In this document: piece by piece, positions 20,008-31,892 of the stretch
Layout: each line of letters begins with the position of its first letter
Numbering within the stretch: position 1 is the stretch's first letter
Origin: Ostrinia nubilalis
Taxonomy: Eukaryota > Arthropoda > Insecta > Lepidoptera > Crambidae
Length of the DNA stretch: 64,000 nucleotides
Assembly (NCBI RefSeq): GCF_963855985.1
Contig: NC_087117.1
Span: 1,245,001-1,309,000 of the forward strand
Direction of reading: 5' to 3'
Made by a program: the position numbers and the translations under genes
The notes under the pieces: generated by a model
Told to the model about the DNA's origin: nothing
The model's input: only the letters and a program-made list of their open reading frames with translations
Databases searched by the model: none

Positions 20008-20228
20008 TCAGTGACGGACAACTATAGTAGGTATCTAAGTCGCCATGGGGGGTAGTTGAACAGAAAGCATGGTCGAACTGTTTTGTTATTTGGTAAACAT
20101 CAGTTACGTACGAATCTGGAGTTATTTTGTGTTCTAAAGTGCAGTGAAGTGAATATTAATGTGTAATTAAGAAGGGTTCGTGAAAGTGCACGATATTGAA
20201 GACAAAAGAAAACTGCAACATTGACTCG
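20008..20228 (+). other. Putative noncoding first exon of an unidentified plus-strand transcript
   Basis: TCAGT initiators at 19997 and 20008 are followed by about 220 bases of leader-like sequence that resembles insect 5' UTRs (GTGCAGTGAAGTG) and ends in a strong donor, CTCG/GTAAGT at 20229. Short ATGs at 20044 and 20070 open only brief frames. No coding exon that would follow is recognised on this strand in the window. Confidence 0.3.
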
Positions 20229-20287
20229 GTAAGTATAAAAAGCCTATTGTTTAGTTAGGACTCTTATGCTTTTTAACACATGAAACC

Positions 20288-20406
20288 CGGCTGGATTGCA
20301 CCATCTTACTTTAACTTTGACAAACGTCAAAAATCTGTCGAACTCCATACAGTAACACCGGTTATCGTCATAGTTACGGTCAAAGTTAGGTGGTGCAACT
20401 CACCCT
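20288..20406. mobile_element. MITE with GGCTGGATTGCACCA termini, copy 3
   Basis: Inverted copy of the family at 8108. GATTGCACCATC at the left pairs with GGTGGTGCAACTC at the right. It sits 60 bases after the putative donor at 20229. Confidence 0.7.
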
Positions 20407-20944
20407 AAGTGGTTGCATCGTCGCATCCGCATGAGACCACAGTAATTGATTTCTATTGTGTCTTGATTCACTGGATGAAGAGTTAAATCACTACTTTAGA
20501 TAAGAATTGTCCAATTTTATCAATATTTAGCTTTTCACACTACCGCGACCGTGAACTACGCTGTCATGTCAGAAGAACTATCGATGAGCTGTCGATATAA
20601 ACCATCGATATCTCGGCAACACTAGCACACGAGACACGTTACATGCGCGTGAGTCGATCCGCACCGAAATAGCGCAAGGCCCTTCCGTGGCCGTAGGGTC
20701 AGTATTAAGGCCAGATTGTGAACCTTACTGCATAGGTAATAAATAACGGGCTTATTTTGAGCTTCCTCGAGTAAGCTCGCATCGTAAATTTTATACAAAG
20801 GCAGTTAACATACTTATTAATCAACTGCTGTGCCATACGCGTGAAAATAGGTTTAAGATCAAAATTATCTTTATTTATGTAGACTAATTAAATTAGTAAC
20901 TACATACTTACATAATATCGTCAAATAATGTCTCATTCTTTTTT

Positions 20945-21310
20945 GCCTTACCAGCGCTTCGAGACAAACATTTGGCAAGTGCTGAGAAGAAGCACCGCAA
21001 CCACTGTCTGAATTCTGTTTGAATACTCTTATTCTCGTATTTTGCAAAGTTTTTCATTGATGCTCTGTTTCTATAGGTCGCAGCGTGATGTTATAGCCTA
21101 GGTATAGTTTTCTTCGATAAATGGACTATCTAATACAAAAAAAATGATTTTTTACACCAAACCTGAGAATAGCTAGCCAGGCGAACTTAGAGCCTAGAAG
21201 CCCTACCATCAACCAAACTGAAAATAAATATCTGCCCCCACTGGGAATCGAACCCTTGGGCGGGACATCTAAAGCAGGTGGTCTTACCACTAGACTACAG
21301 AGGCGATGAG
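20945..21310 (-). repeat. Interspersed repeat and tRNA-like SINE head
   Basis: 20945-21010 (TTACCAGCGCTTCGAGACAA) is the reverse of a repeat at 59690-59740. 21225-21305 on the minus strand reads GCCTCTGTAGTCTAGTGGTA and ends GGGTTCGATTCCCAGTGGGG, a tRNA-like unit with weak T-stem pairing, so a SINE head rather than a gene. Confidence 0.5.
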
Positions 21311-23259
21311 GCAGCGATAGTATAAAAAGTTGTGTGTGATTTTAGTGCTTTTTATATGGGAAAACTAAAAAAAGTACTTTGTATGGGGATTTTTTTTTTT
21401 ACTTTTTTTACTGACTGATCAGCTGTTAACATGTGTGTATGTATAGGGCAGTAGCTTGCCAATATTTATTCTGTGGTATGGGTAAACTTTTTATAATGAA
21501 ACAAAAGCATTAATTAATAAAAATGTATTTAAAAATATGGGATCTGTCATAACTGATTCACGTAGAAAATAATTACAACTCAACATACTTACTTAAACAT
21601 AATCATTATCTACAAAATAAATGTTTTACATTTAATCAGTTCTTTCATTAAAATCATTATACAACCCTCTTTACAAATAATGATAATTCGTTTAAATATA
21701 AACTTTCGCGACAAAAATAATTTACTTCCATTCATCATCTTTTTCAAATAATTCGTATAAAAAACAACGGAACGCAATTATTGGAAATTTACAATCATTA
21801 TTACTTATACACTAATTATAATAATAAGTTATTTAAGATAATTTCGCTGTTTATTTGTATATTTATCAAATAAATCCATCGCTATAATGACATTTCACTG
21901 TAGCGTGATTATTGTTACAGAATAATTATAAATAATACACTAGCACAATTTTGTATATTATGACAAAAATGCGGTGTACACTATATTCAGACTCGGTTTA
22001 AAGTAGTAGCCTTACACTATATTGGCACAGAAATGTTTACATTGAAATAGCACAGATACAGAGTATAGTGTTCCAGTAAGAGTTAATTAAAGCATCGCTA
22101 TAAGCCTCAAAAAGAATCAAAAGATAATGAATAAATATTTATTTAAAAAACAATATTCGAAACTGTAATTTGCTGCGTATAGAGCAGAAAGTTTAGTAAA
22201 ATAAGAATTTTAATACAGAAACAATATTAATATTATGTACAACGTACTACATAAGAATGTTCGTTCATCTTTCACATTAGCTAGCTATCTCTTCAATTTA
22301 ATTAACTCTTACTGATTTTTTTTACATTCTTGAGCAATATTCTAATCTCAAATTAATAGGAGATCATTTGGAGAAAACATTATTATTATTATTATTTTAT
22401 TTATTTTTATAAAATTAAGTAACTTTTAGATGAAAAACTGTTCCTACTGCTCTGTTGATAGCCAGGATCTACTTGACCCCAATAACCTGATAAACAGCCA
22501 GCAACTATGTAATACATGCCCCTGCCCCTTCCCTGATTGTTTATAAATATTTGCAATAGTTTATAGTCTAAACATGATCTTATTAAAATTAATATTCATG
22601 GTAACACAATTACAAAGTCAGTATTTGCAACTCTGTTATCTTTCCGGAGATAAGGAGATGAATACCTTCATAATTACCAAACAAATAGGCAATTTGTCTT
22701 ATCTCTCGTTACTACATACTTTAAGCACGTGGCTTGGCCTTTGCTAATTTTGGGTTATCACAGATAGTTTTTATCGCGAATTTTATTTGCTACCAAAAGA
22801 ACTAATTTTCAATCGAAACTAGGGGTTTCCACGCTTGGTCCAATGTAACATTATATCGAAATAGGCGTGAAATAGACACAAAAATGCTAGTTTAGATTAA
22901 GAAAAAAAAAGTTATTAAGTTCATTAGGAACATGTCTGAATAGTGTCTCAAATATAGTTTTTATGACAATGTTTTTAAAACCTGTCATTTTCTTAGGAAC
23001 TTTATATAACATAGTGATTTTTATTTCATAAAAGACACAATATTAGCCATCCCCTTACGCCGTATTTAGTTAAATCACTATTATTATTATTCGAAATGGA
23101 AATATGACCATAATAACAGTAAATGACTAGATCAAATTAATATTTTCTCAAAATAATCTCCATCGTTTGGCACATTAGGAATTTGACGTTTCAAACCGTC
23201 AAAAATAATCATAGTTAACCGTAGTAAGGTACAATTAGAGTACTAAACGTCAGACAACA

Positions 23260-23345
23260 GTCACATACGTGAAATAATGTGTATTGACGATGACACATAT
23301 TGACGTATAGACAATAATATGACGTGACGCAACATGACGTATATA
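23260..23345. repeat. Cluster of TGACGT motifs
   Basis: TGACGT or ACGTCA recurs about six times within roughly 90 bases (including TTGACGTATAG, ATGACGTGACG and AACGTCATAT). It could be a degenerate palindromic repeat or a cluster of CREB/ATF-type sites. Confidence 0.4.
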
Positions 23346-23428
23346 AACGTCATATACCTACACACACCTGTCCATCACTCACGTACAAATATCAAAGACA
23401 TATTGGACAATAAGTATAAATATACAAG

Positions 23429-23526
23429 ACCACAATATAGTGCCAATATCGCCTAAATTAGAAGGACAATATAGTGGCAATATTGCCTAAATTAGAAGGA
23501 CAATATAGTGGCAATATTGCCTAAAT
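23429..23526. repeat. 37-bp tandem repeat, about 2.7 units
   Basis: Unit contains GGACAATATAGTGGCAATAT then TGCCTAAATTAGAA. Each unit carries the palindromic core GGCAATATTGCC, also seen at 40-51. Confidence 0.85.
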
Positions 23527-24465
23527 TAGGACAATACTGCTTGTATACTTTTACTTTCTTCATTATCAGATAAATTCATTTATGAATATTAAGTGAAATA
23601 TATTACAATTATAATTGATTTATAAATAATAATTATAATTATATATTCGACTTAATTTATCGACGGCATGTATAATCAAATATAATTAATAATAGCAGAC
23701 CTATAGATTGCGATCACCTTAACATTTAACCAAATTAACAGAAATTAATCTCAGTCTTAAATATTATTTACATTTTTTCTCACTAACAAACGGTATGTTT
23801 GCCAAAATTGAGAATAATAAAAACATGACCCTCCTTCTGGCGTAGTCGGGTAATAAGTAATAATTTGTTAACGACATTGAAATGTTTGTTCCGATTGTTA
23901 ATTAAGTATAAATAGTCCCTGTAAGTGAATTAGCAACTTATAATATAAGTACATTATCACGTAGCTGATGTGTATAGTTAACAAATAAATAAACATGACA
24001 ATGAGTTGAGTCAGTGAACGTATAATTTATCTATCACTGTCTCAGTTAACAGACATTTGTAGTTATCTCAGAAATAAATATCATTAAAATTATATTCGAG
24101 AATACTCGTACTTCAAAATAATTTCTCGATTTTGGCAAACAGCGTTGTTTTCGTACTCGAGTATGACCCTTAAATGAATATAACATAAGATAGACTTTCG
24201 TATTCTCAATGCTAGTATTCGCATGCTGTTTTTATACATACCTACATTAGTTACCATGCAAATTAATCTAGCTACCGTTTTTATCAGGTTGTATCAGAAC
24301 CTGATCGAATCAGCACCGTTTGAGCACTCGGCTCGAATGTAAGAAATAAATTCCAAGTCCCGACTTACTGAAGTGTATCCTTTGGCACACACAACGGTAT
24401 GGCACTAACAATCACAAATAAACCAACATATTTGGAATTCTGGACCAACATTGGACAAATTAATT

Positions 24466-25326
24466 TCACCAGTACGGCACACTTCCATTTCCATCTGACC
24501 GCGCGATCCAAGAGTTTCCAAACTTTATTCTAGCAGTAGAAACGGCTGGCAAGTTCCTGACTGAAGACTTCTCTATCGTGTAGTTCTGTCCCTTATTGTT
24601 GTCCCAGTACTCCTCCCCTTTGCATTTGAAGCACACGCAGAAATCCAGCCGTCTAGAATGGATTGGCAGCTGTAATCTGAACCCAAAAGTATCATACAGA
24701 GACGCGCCGTTCTTGTTCAGAGGCCCTGATTCCACGAACGCACAGAAAGTGTCCTCACTCGTCGTCCATCCATCAGAGGTGGTTCTGACAAACACTTCTT
24801 TGAGAAAATCCAAGTTCTTAACTTTCACTGTCCCGTCTACGGCACATTCATTCTGTTTCACTATCACATTCTCCAATGCAACACAGTCTTCCGTGATCCT
24901 CCTCCGGAATTCCACATAATCTGACGCTGGCTGAACGAACCTGGCTTCCCATAGATCCACCGCCGGTTGAGGAGGCGGTTTTCGTTCCTGTGGAGGACTC
25001 GCCACCACTTTTAGAGCCCAATACGGCGGCACATGCGACGGCTCCGTCATAAACTTCACTTGTTCCAACGCTAACCCTCGATCATCGGCAAAAACCACCT
25101 TCTTCTTCTTCTTTTCCGTCGGCATTCTGATGCAAGACCGCGTAGCTGTTTTAAGGCTCAACTGGACTGGTTTGAGAGCGGCAGCTGTCAAACATGGCGC
25201 CGAATATCCTCGAGACGTCAGTTTCGTTGGTCTTCTGACTGGTGGTGTGTAGTCGGCGAGGAAGCCAGCTGGCGGGCTGTGGCCGTAAAACATTTGTTCC
25301 GAGGCCAGCATGTCGATTGCGGCCAT
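24466..25326 (-). CDS. Glycogen-targeting regulatory subunit of protein phosphatase 1 (PPP1R3/Gbs-type)
   Basis: A 286-residue protein that should bring protein phosphatase 1 to glycogen so that glycogen synthase and phosphorylase are dephosphorylated. Seen: a basic stretch leading into KVVF at 76-79, a good RVxF PP1-docking motif; a CBM21 glycogen-binding domain at about 125-252 with GTVKVKNLDFLKEVFVR (165-181), DGW at 185-187, and WDNNKGQNY at 241-249, the family's signature near the domain end; and a short tail ending in PYW before TGA. The reading frame stays open to 25533, but that would place the N terminus upstream of a TATA box, so I chose the ATG at 25326. CTTACAG directly before the ATG could alternatively be a splice acceptor. 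Coding sequence is uninterrupted, as in vertebrate PPP1R3 genes. Drosophila Gbs-70E or Gbs-76A are possible relatives; which one is not decided here. Confidence 0.9.
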   Translation of the reverse strand: MAAIDMLASEQMFYGHSPPAGFLADYTPPVRRPTKLTSRGYSAPCLTAAALKPVQLSLKTATRSCIRMPTEKKKKKVVFADDRGLALEQVKFMTEPSHVPPYWALKVVASPPQERKPPPQPAVDLWEARFVQPASDYVEFRRRITEDCVALENVIVKQNECAVDGTVKVKNLDFLKEVFVRTTSDGWTTSEDTFCAFVESGPLNKNGASLYDTFGFRLQLPIHSRRLDFCVCFKCKGEEYWDNNKGQNYTIEKSSVRNLPAVSTARIKFGNSWIARSDGNGSVPYW

Positions 25327-25364
25327 ATCTGTAAGAACGCGTGTGTTACTGCGGCGATCGCGCG

Positions 25365-25400
25365 AACTAAACCTCGAGCAGCGCGCGCACGGCTTATATA
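25365..25400 (-). promoter_or_regulatory. TATA box and initiator of the PP1 glycogen-targeting subunit gene
   Basis: On the minus strand TATATAAG (25400-25393) is followed by an initiator-like GTTTAGTT with its A at 25368, about 32 bases downstream. This gives a 42-nt 5' UTR before the ATG at 25326. Spacing matches canonical TATA-Inr promoters. CG-rich alternating purine-pyrimidine runs flank the TATA on both sides. Confidence 0.65.
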
Positions 25401-25533
25401 GACGCGCGCGCATGTTATACGCTGATATGAATAAACTTGGGGCGACCATGCTTGAGGAATGTGTGGGATAAAGAGGGAGTTTATTGACTGGGTGGAAACG
25501 GGTCAGGGGCGTGTCCTTTGTTAGCGTGGACAT

Positions 25534-26585
25534 TATTGCGTTGCCCTTGTTCAGTTTTGGGAGAGGTATTTTGGGATTTTACGATCTGTGACATGTTTAA
25601 TAATGAGGAGACATCACGGTGAATAAATATTGTTAAATTTGATTGAATAGAATTGGATATGCCAAAAGTTTTAAACATTATGTACAAACAACTACAACAC
25701 AAAAATAAAATAAATGAAATCTATCCTACTGATTCAAAAACAAAATTCGTGTCCACGAGGCATTGAGGCGAGGATGCTAGCTGCATTTCCTCACGAGTAA
25801 CTATTTTATCTTTGCGCAAGAAAAGATTTTTATTTCTAAAAGATTTATCAATTTAGACGAAACTGTCCCAGGGAGAAATTTTGCGTGATTTAGTTGTTTT
25901 TTTTATAGGTTCATCTTTGGACGTTTTAACACGGTGGCACCAAGCCCCAAACTAAGCAGAGCTGGCTTTTTAAATCTATATTTACGAATACAGTCATGGG
26001 TAACTTTGAACAGTAAAAAAGAATTTCATTCATTAATAATAAAAAACTATCGTAAAAATAATTCTAAGAACGGGACCAGTCCCGACTCTCGCCTGCTTGG
26101 TCGCTCTACCGATCAAGCGGCCCTCAGCTGTAAACGTCAAAATTTTTTTATTAACGAAAATAATATTCAATTACAATACTACTAGAAGCAGGACCAGTCC
26201 CGACTCTCGCCTACCCCATGGTCGCCCTACCGAACACGCGGCCATCAGCTGAGAGAGCGGCGCACGCGCATGATCGCTAGGAAGTCGGATTTCGGAAGCC
26301 GATAACAAGTTTGACAGACGCCGTCTGTCCACATGTTTTGGACGTTTTCGTAGGCTGATAGGCCGCAGATTTTTAATGTTGATAACTCGATAATATTTTA
26401 AATTGTTACTATGCAGCAAACTCCACCACTCCACTATATCAAAGAATTTGAAACAGGCCCAGCTGAACGAAGAGACAACCCAGGATCGAGCGATCTGGCG
26501 CATGAGAACGAGGAGGGCCAACCCCAAATAATGGGAAGAGGCACGGAAAGAAGAGGTTACTATGCAGTAAACTCCTCGTATTTTT
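25534..26585. other. Region upstream of the PP1-subunit gene
   Basis: AT-rich to about 26040 with no gene seen. GGGACCAGTCCCGACTCTCG with a following CTCTACCG-type block occurs at about 26075 and in altered form at about 26185, a local duplication. The frames open here on both strands have no recognisable domains. Confidence 0.35.
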
Positions 26586-26589
26586 CTGA

Positions 26590-26730
26590 TCAATTTCGTT
26601 GCGGGTCCAATGACAGTTTAACTTTCCCCCGGGAAAAACCTGACCTTCACTGGTTGGGTTATTGGCGTCAAGCTGTAGATACTGGCTACACAGGAGTTGC
26701 AGCGGTGGGAACGAGAGGTAGGAATAGTCC
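26590..26730 (+). repeat. SINE-like repeat (GTTGCAGCGGTGGGAACGAG family)
   Basis: Plus-orientation copy from TTTCGTTGCGGGTCCAATGA to AACGAGAGGTAGGAATAG. Confidence 0.75.
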
Positions 26731-26764
26731 CGTTATACAGCAAGTAAAGGAAATTAATAAATAA

Positions 26765-28269
26765 AGATGACTAGAGTTTCTGAAAGAATGAATGGAAGAG
26801 AAATGGCGGACATTTCTCAGCACCAGCTAATATGTTGTCCCGAAGTGGTGGTAGGGCAAGCTATATTTGGGACGTAGGTGGGTGAATATCAACAAACTCG
26901 TTTTTTGCCTAATTCCGGTGGCGAATTTTAATTTCCACTTTCCAAAACTTTTTTGTGGCAGAAATAATAGTAAATAACTTGTATTATTCAATGATATGGT
27001 AGAGATCAAAATATTATTAATACTTCTCGAGATATGTTAATTTGAAATTATCAAGAGCCACCGAAATTGTATTTGAGCCACCGGAATTAAGAATCAATGC
27101 ACCGAAATTTATTTATACAGCGGAATTCGGAATGTTATGGATGATTGTCTCAAATTACTTATTTATTTGTAATCAATTAAGTATTATTATCCAGTAAAGA
27201 TGTTTAAAATTAAAAACAATATTCAGGCCTATGTTGTGACCCTAAAAAAGCATCAGATCTTCCCATGTGAGTCGTAAGAGCCGACTAAGCAATCAAAATA
27301 CTGGAGGGTGGGCTGCAGCATCTTTCCAGGTATTATACTACCATACTGGAACTACCAACCAGCCTGCTAAGCATGGTGATAACGGCAAAATCCCTCCATA
27401 GAGAACAAATCCAAAACTTTTTGGCTCTAGCCGCCAACAGCCCCGTTATTCTAGACTCATCACAAAGACATCATACATGACCCTCAAACCCAGAAACCAA
27501 CTCTAGTCCCGGGAGGGCGACCAACTGCCCCAGGTTGGTGTTAGGTTTATCTTCCATAAGTAAAAATATTGGTCCAGGCTAGCCAAGTTTTCTTGATGGT
27601 ATCGTAGGATTGGTATCAATCCTACACTCAGAATTACGTAACTAATTATTCGCTAAAGACCATGCGAACTGGAGATTAAGTATGAAGATATTTCTAGATC
27701 TATACCAGCTACTGAACTAACACATTACATATTTGTAACCTAACCTAACCTAACCTAGCGACAATGAGCTAAATGAAAGTAGTACAATTAAGAAACGGAG
27801 GACTAAATCCAGCCAGCCTCATAGAGAGAGAAGGCCTAGCAATGTAAAAGCCAGAACTGTAAAAGCGTACTGAGCTGCACCCTAATAGTACTGCAAAAAT
27901 CAAAATGTAGTAATCATTTTTAGACGAACAGGCAATTTAATCACATGTGCATTCTCCGATCACCACACAGCTTATGACCGCAGTCTATGGAGGAACACTA
28001 TCTGCGGTCGCGATCCTCATCAGTGAAGGACCGAGGAAGAAGAAGAAGTGATCACCGAAATAGAAGAATGCCGAATAAAAGATGCTCAAAAGATGTCGAC
28101 TGATGAAGCCTAAGCCACGACCAGTGCCAATCCAGCTCCAAAACCCCACGAATTTTCAGCTCGAGTGGCAGAATAGATTGCAACCTACGAGACTAGGGAA
28201 ATTTTAGCTGTTTCAGAACTATTCTCATCTGTTTTTAAGATTCTGCTTAGTATCGATGTATAAATAGCT
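26765..28269. other. Gene-free stretch with degraded retroelement sequence
   Basis: 27240-27540 resembles LINE 5' sequence by composition, but no domain is readable. A telomere-like tract lies at 27738-27759. Nothing else is supported. Confidence 0.35.
27738..27759. repeat. Interstitial telomere-like (CCTAA)4
   Basis: Four and a half units of CCTAA, the complement of the insect telomere repeat TTAGG. It may mark an inserted retroelement end or a repaired break, or be chance. Confidence 0.7.
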
Positions 28270-28941
28270 ATCCAAGTCCTCATCATCATCATCATCATCA
28301 TTTCAGCCACAGGACGTCCACTGCTGAACATAGGCCTCCCCCAATGCTTTCCATGTTGATCGATTGGTAGCGGCCTGCGTCCAGCGCTTCCCTGCTACCT
28401 TTACGATGTCGTCGGTCCACCTTGTAGGTGGACGTCCCACGCTGCGTTTTCCGGTACGCGGCCTCCATTCCAGAACCTTTCTGCCCCATCGGCCGTCAGT
28501 TCTGCGTACTATGTGCCCTGCCCATTGCCACTTCAGCTTGCTAATACGTAAAACTGAAAGTCCTTCAGAGACTCTTTAACTCCGTCCTACTCCAGGGAAC
28601 TACGCCAGAAGCATGGAACAGAAGCGTGGTGGTGCTCTTCTTCAAGAAAGGTGATAAGACCTTGCTGAAGAATTACAGACCCATCTCGCTTCTGAGTCAT
28701 GTCTACAAACTGTTTTCGAGAGTCATCACGAACCGTCTCGCGCGTAGGTTCGATGACTTCCAGCCTCCCGAACAAGCCGGATTCCGAAAAGGTTATAGTA
28801 CCATAGACCACATCCATACGCTGCGGCAGGTTATACAGAAGACTGAGGAGTATAACTTGCCACTATGCTTGGCGTTCGTGGACTATGAGAAGGCCTTCGA
28901 TTCGATTGAGACTTGGGCAGTGTTACAATCCAAGTCCTCAT
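28270..28941 (-). mobile_element. Twin-primed RTE-type LINE insertion with 14-bp target duplication
   Basis: ATCCAAGTCCTCAT flanks the unit at 28270-28283 and 28928-28941. 28284 to about 28550 is the minus-strand 3' tail with (ATG)n at the left edge. About 28552-28927 is inverted and encodes LINE reverse transcriptase on the plus strand: VVVLFFKKGDK, NYRPISLLSHVYKLFSRVI, EQAGFRKGYSTIDHI and FVDYEKAFDSI. The region between the two pieces in the full element is absent. Confidence 0.9.
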
Positions 28942-29454
28942 GCTGATACAAAGTGTATTATAGAGACGATTTTTTGTAATAAATCGAAAGTATGTATTTG
29001 CGAGGACCAAATTGAATATACCAACATGAATAACGAGGATAGCAGAACCATTTTGGTAAATGCTTAAGCTGCTAGGGGAGATTAAGAAGCACTACTAGTA
29101 ATTAGGCTGAAGATCGAGATTATTCCGACACTTTAGCGAAGATATCCTAGAATGCCCTATTAAAAACAACAAGGTATGTACCAGGAGATAATGAAATCAC
29201 AACTGAGCTTATGAAATCAGATGGAATGCTAGTACTAAAGTTCCCTTAAATACCACCATGTTTATTGGCCGATAAACCAAAAAATAAGACATGGTGGTGG
29301 TGGTAGAGACTGGAATGGAATGGACGTTGGCGATGGTCCAGAGTCAGGTGAGGCCTCCTGCTTCGGGCTTTACCGCTTTTTCCTGAAATATGACACTCTC
29401 GCTATCCAACATCCAGTCTCCCAGACAACCTCATTTTCGAAAAGACGTTCGTAA

Positions 29455-29910
29455 TACTACGTACATATTTAATGCTGCGTCAAATTATGCAGAAGACTGA
29501 GGACTATAATCAGTCATTATTATTGGCCTTTTTGTATCTTCTTCGATTCGGTCAAGACCTGGGCTGTGCTACAGTCTCTTTAATGGCGTCAAATTGACTG
29601 TCGATACATGCAACTTCTGAAGTATTTGTATGAAAACTTCATCATATCAGCCCTCCCCCAAGATCAGAACTCGAAACTTATCTGATTGCTGCGAGGGTTC
29701 AGAGTTGGAGACACCATAATCTCTTAGTCTTTACTACCTCCCACTTAGAGGTTTTCAAGCTTCAGAGCTAGACCGAGCTCAGTATCAAGATACGGCGAGT
29801 ACATCACACAACTTCGATTAACTGACGATATTGTAGTTATGACCGAGACCTTAGTAGACCTAGGTACAATGCTCCAGAGCCAATAAGACCAATTCTTGCA
29901 ATAGATTCGC
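29455..29910 (+). pseudogene. Degenerate RTE-type reverse transcriptase
   Basis: Frameshifted stretches read QKTEDYNQS, a ragged VKTWAVLQSL region, MQLLKYLYENF, then RVGDT and IVVMTETLVDLGTMLQ, collinear with the RT palm and thumb of the LINE at 28552-28927. The catalytic FADD block is degraded. Confidence 0.7.
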
Positions 29911-30744
29911 CACCGGAGCCACCGAAATTGCGCCACCGAAATTAAAAATTTGTTACAAAATTCAAATTATAAAGAAAACTATAATTCTGATCAATAATTT
30001 CTGTATGCAGATACAACAAAATACCAAACTTTAATCATGTTAAAGAATCGTTTAGCATCTAAGTAAGTAGCTTTCAATCATACACTTGTCACCGAAATTG
30101 AAAAATTTTGTATTCCTGTGCCGCTGATACAAACATTTACGGGTCTGCTGGAAAAACAATACCACAAGTCGCAAGTCTTTATAGCCCGATCAGGAGGACA
30201 CAGCTGAGTGATGCAGGGAAGAAGAACTCTACGTCTCTCAAAGCTTCTTTGGAGAAGTAAGAGAGTGTCGAAATTGAGCCACTGTAATTGCGTTTTTTCG
30301 TGGGACAGTTTTGAAAGGCCATTTAAAACTCTTAAAATATGAAATATCACATTTCTTTCATATCATTTGGAAGTCTTATTTAATGTATTTTATGGCTATA
30401 CTATTCTTAAATTACTAGAATCCCCGAGAAAGAAGGAATAACACCATTTATGAGTAGAAATAGAGTTAGGACGCGCCACCGCTATTAGATTTTGGGTCTT
30501 TGAAATTTTTTTTAGCACATAAAATAACTAGCTATTGTCCTGAAGACTTTGCTATCGTGCAAAACGCTGTTTAAACTATATACAGAAAAAAAATCATCGC
30601 TCTAGTTACATTTCTCCCATCGATTCTCAGCTCCGCCGCGTAAAAAACGTGTTTGGGATATTCACCCAGGTACCTATTTGGTGCCCTGAAAAGGGCCCTT
30701 TGTACAAGCTAAATATGTATTTACGCGTACGGGACTAATCCTAC
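29911..30744. other. AT-rich stretch, no gene recognised
   Basis: GCCACCGAAATTG-like phrases recur at 27055-27110, 29910-29945, 30087-30105 and 30270-30290, so the whole 27-30.3 kb stretch may have been one old element. No domain is readable. Confidence 0.3.
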
Positions 30745-31425
30745 ATCTCACCCATCCCTGGAACTCCTTTAAAGAAAGGATCTACAGCTTGGCTTCCAAA
30801 GAAACCCAACCAGTCCTGGAATCCGCAAAGAATTTAATCAGACGAATATCTATAGATAGTAGTTTTAAAAAAATCGACTTCTCTTCGTTTCAATGAAGGA
30901 GCTAAATGACTGAAAAGGTATCAAACTTTAAAATTAATCACATTAAATCCACGTGAATCGAACTTGCTACCCTCGAATCTCGAATCGGCAGTCTGATGCC
31001 GATTGACGACACCGTTGGACTATTGTCACTTGATTCAATAAAATTCATCGAATAAATTATGGAGTTACTCACTTCTTTCTGTGCCACAGAAAGTCTGTAT
31101 CGCGCGATAAAACAAGGCCGTGATGTAAATTGTATTGAAACAATCTTTACTTGTTACTAAAGGAATAAATATGAGGCCATTATTTGAGGAGTCGGCGGAA
31201 TTCGTACCTAAGTTATTATGTCCATCTAAAATCTCAAAGGTGACTGACTGACTGACATAGTGATCTAACGCACATCCCAAACCACTGGACGGATCGGGCT
31301 GAAATTTGGCATGCAGGTAGATGTTTTGACGCAGGCATCCGCTAAGAAAGGATTTTACGAGACTCCACCCCAAGGGGGTAAAACGGGATCCACGCGTACG
31401 AAGTCTCGGGCGACCGCTAGTTGGA
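30745..31425 (+). repeat. SINE-like copy and Helitron-like unit
   Basis: 30745-30845 is a degraded copy of the repeat described at 9035-9177. 31225-31421 runs from a GACTGACTGACTGACATAG block through CCACTGGACGGATCGGGCTG to CGGGCGACCGCTAG. Confidence 0.6.
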
Positions 31426-31892
31426 AATAATGTCGTAGGATTCTACTGGTAAAATATTTTTTTATAATAAATCCAGTAGTTTTGGAGCCTATTCAATAGA
31501 AACAAACGATCACATCTTTCCCCTTTATAATATTAGTGTAGATTTTATCGAAAACAGTTCAGCGTAAAGCTCTCAGTGACATCGAAATTCGCAGGCGAAG
31601 TCGCGAGCAAAAAGATATTTATTACACTCTCGCTTACATTCTTTCATCAGAACACACTCATCAATGATTTTAACAAATATGTCAACAATTTATTTGCGTC
31701 AACAAATACACATAAAAACATAAAATACCCGAACGGAAAGGAAAATAGTTAATATTTATTGATTTCCCTACTTAGGTAAGTATTGTATCTGTATGATTCA
31801 TTTATGGATTAGTGTTTCTGAAAATTATACGAGTATGTAAACCTAACATTCTGAAGTTTGTAGATAATAATAATCGTTGACTAACTGATTTT

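Larger units (their letters stand above)
21320..24465 (-). other. AT-rich stretch 3' of the PP1-subunit gene; possible long 3' UTR
   Basis: No coding sequence seen. It lies directly downstream of the minus-strand stop at 24466. Candidate minus-strand polyadenylation signals (TTTATT on plus) occur near 22390 and 21461, none close to the stop, so a long 3' UTR is possible but unproven. Small repeat remnants lie at 22437-22507 and 23829-23855. Confidence 0.35.

Noticed and set aside
24596..24919. Plus-strand ORF opposite the PP1 subunit
   Set aside because: It is antisense to the CBM21 coding region and has no independent support.
26171..26764. Overlapping ORFs of 140 and 117 codons on opposite strands
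   Set aside because: The plus one runs into a SINE-like repeat at 26590, and the minus one covers locally duplicated noncoding sequence.
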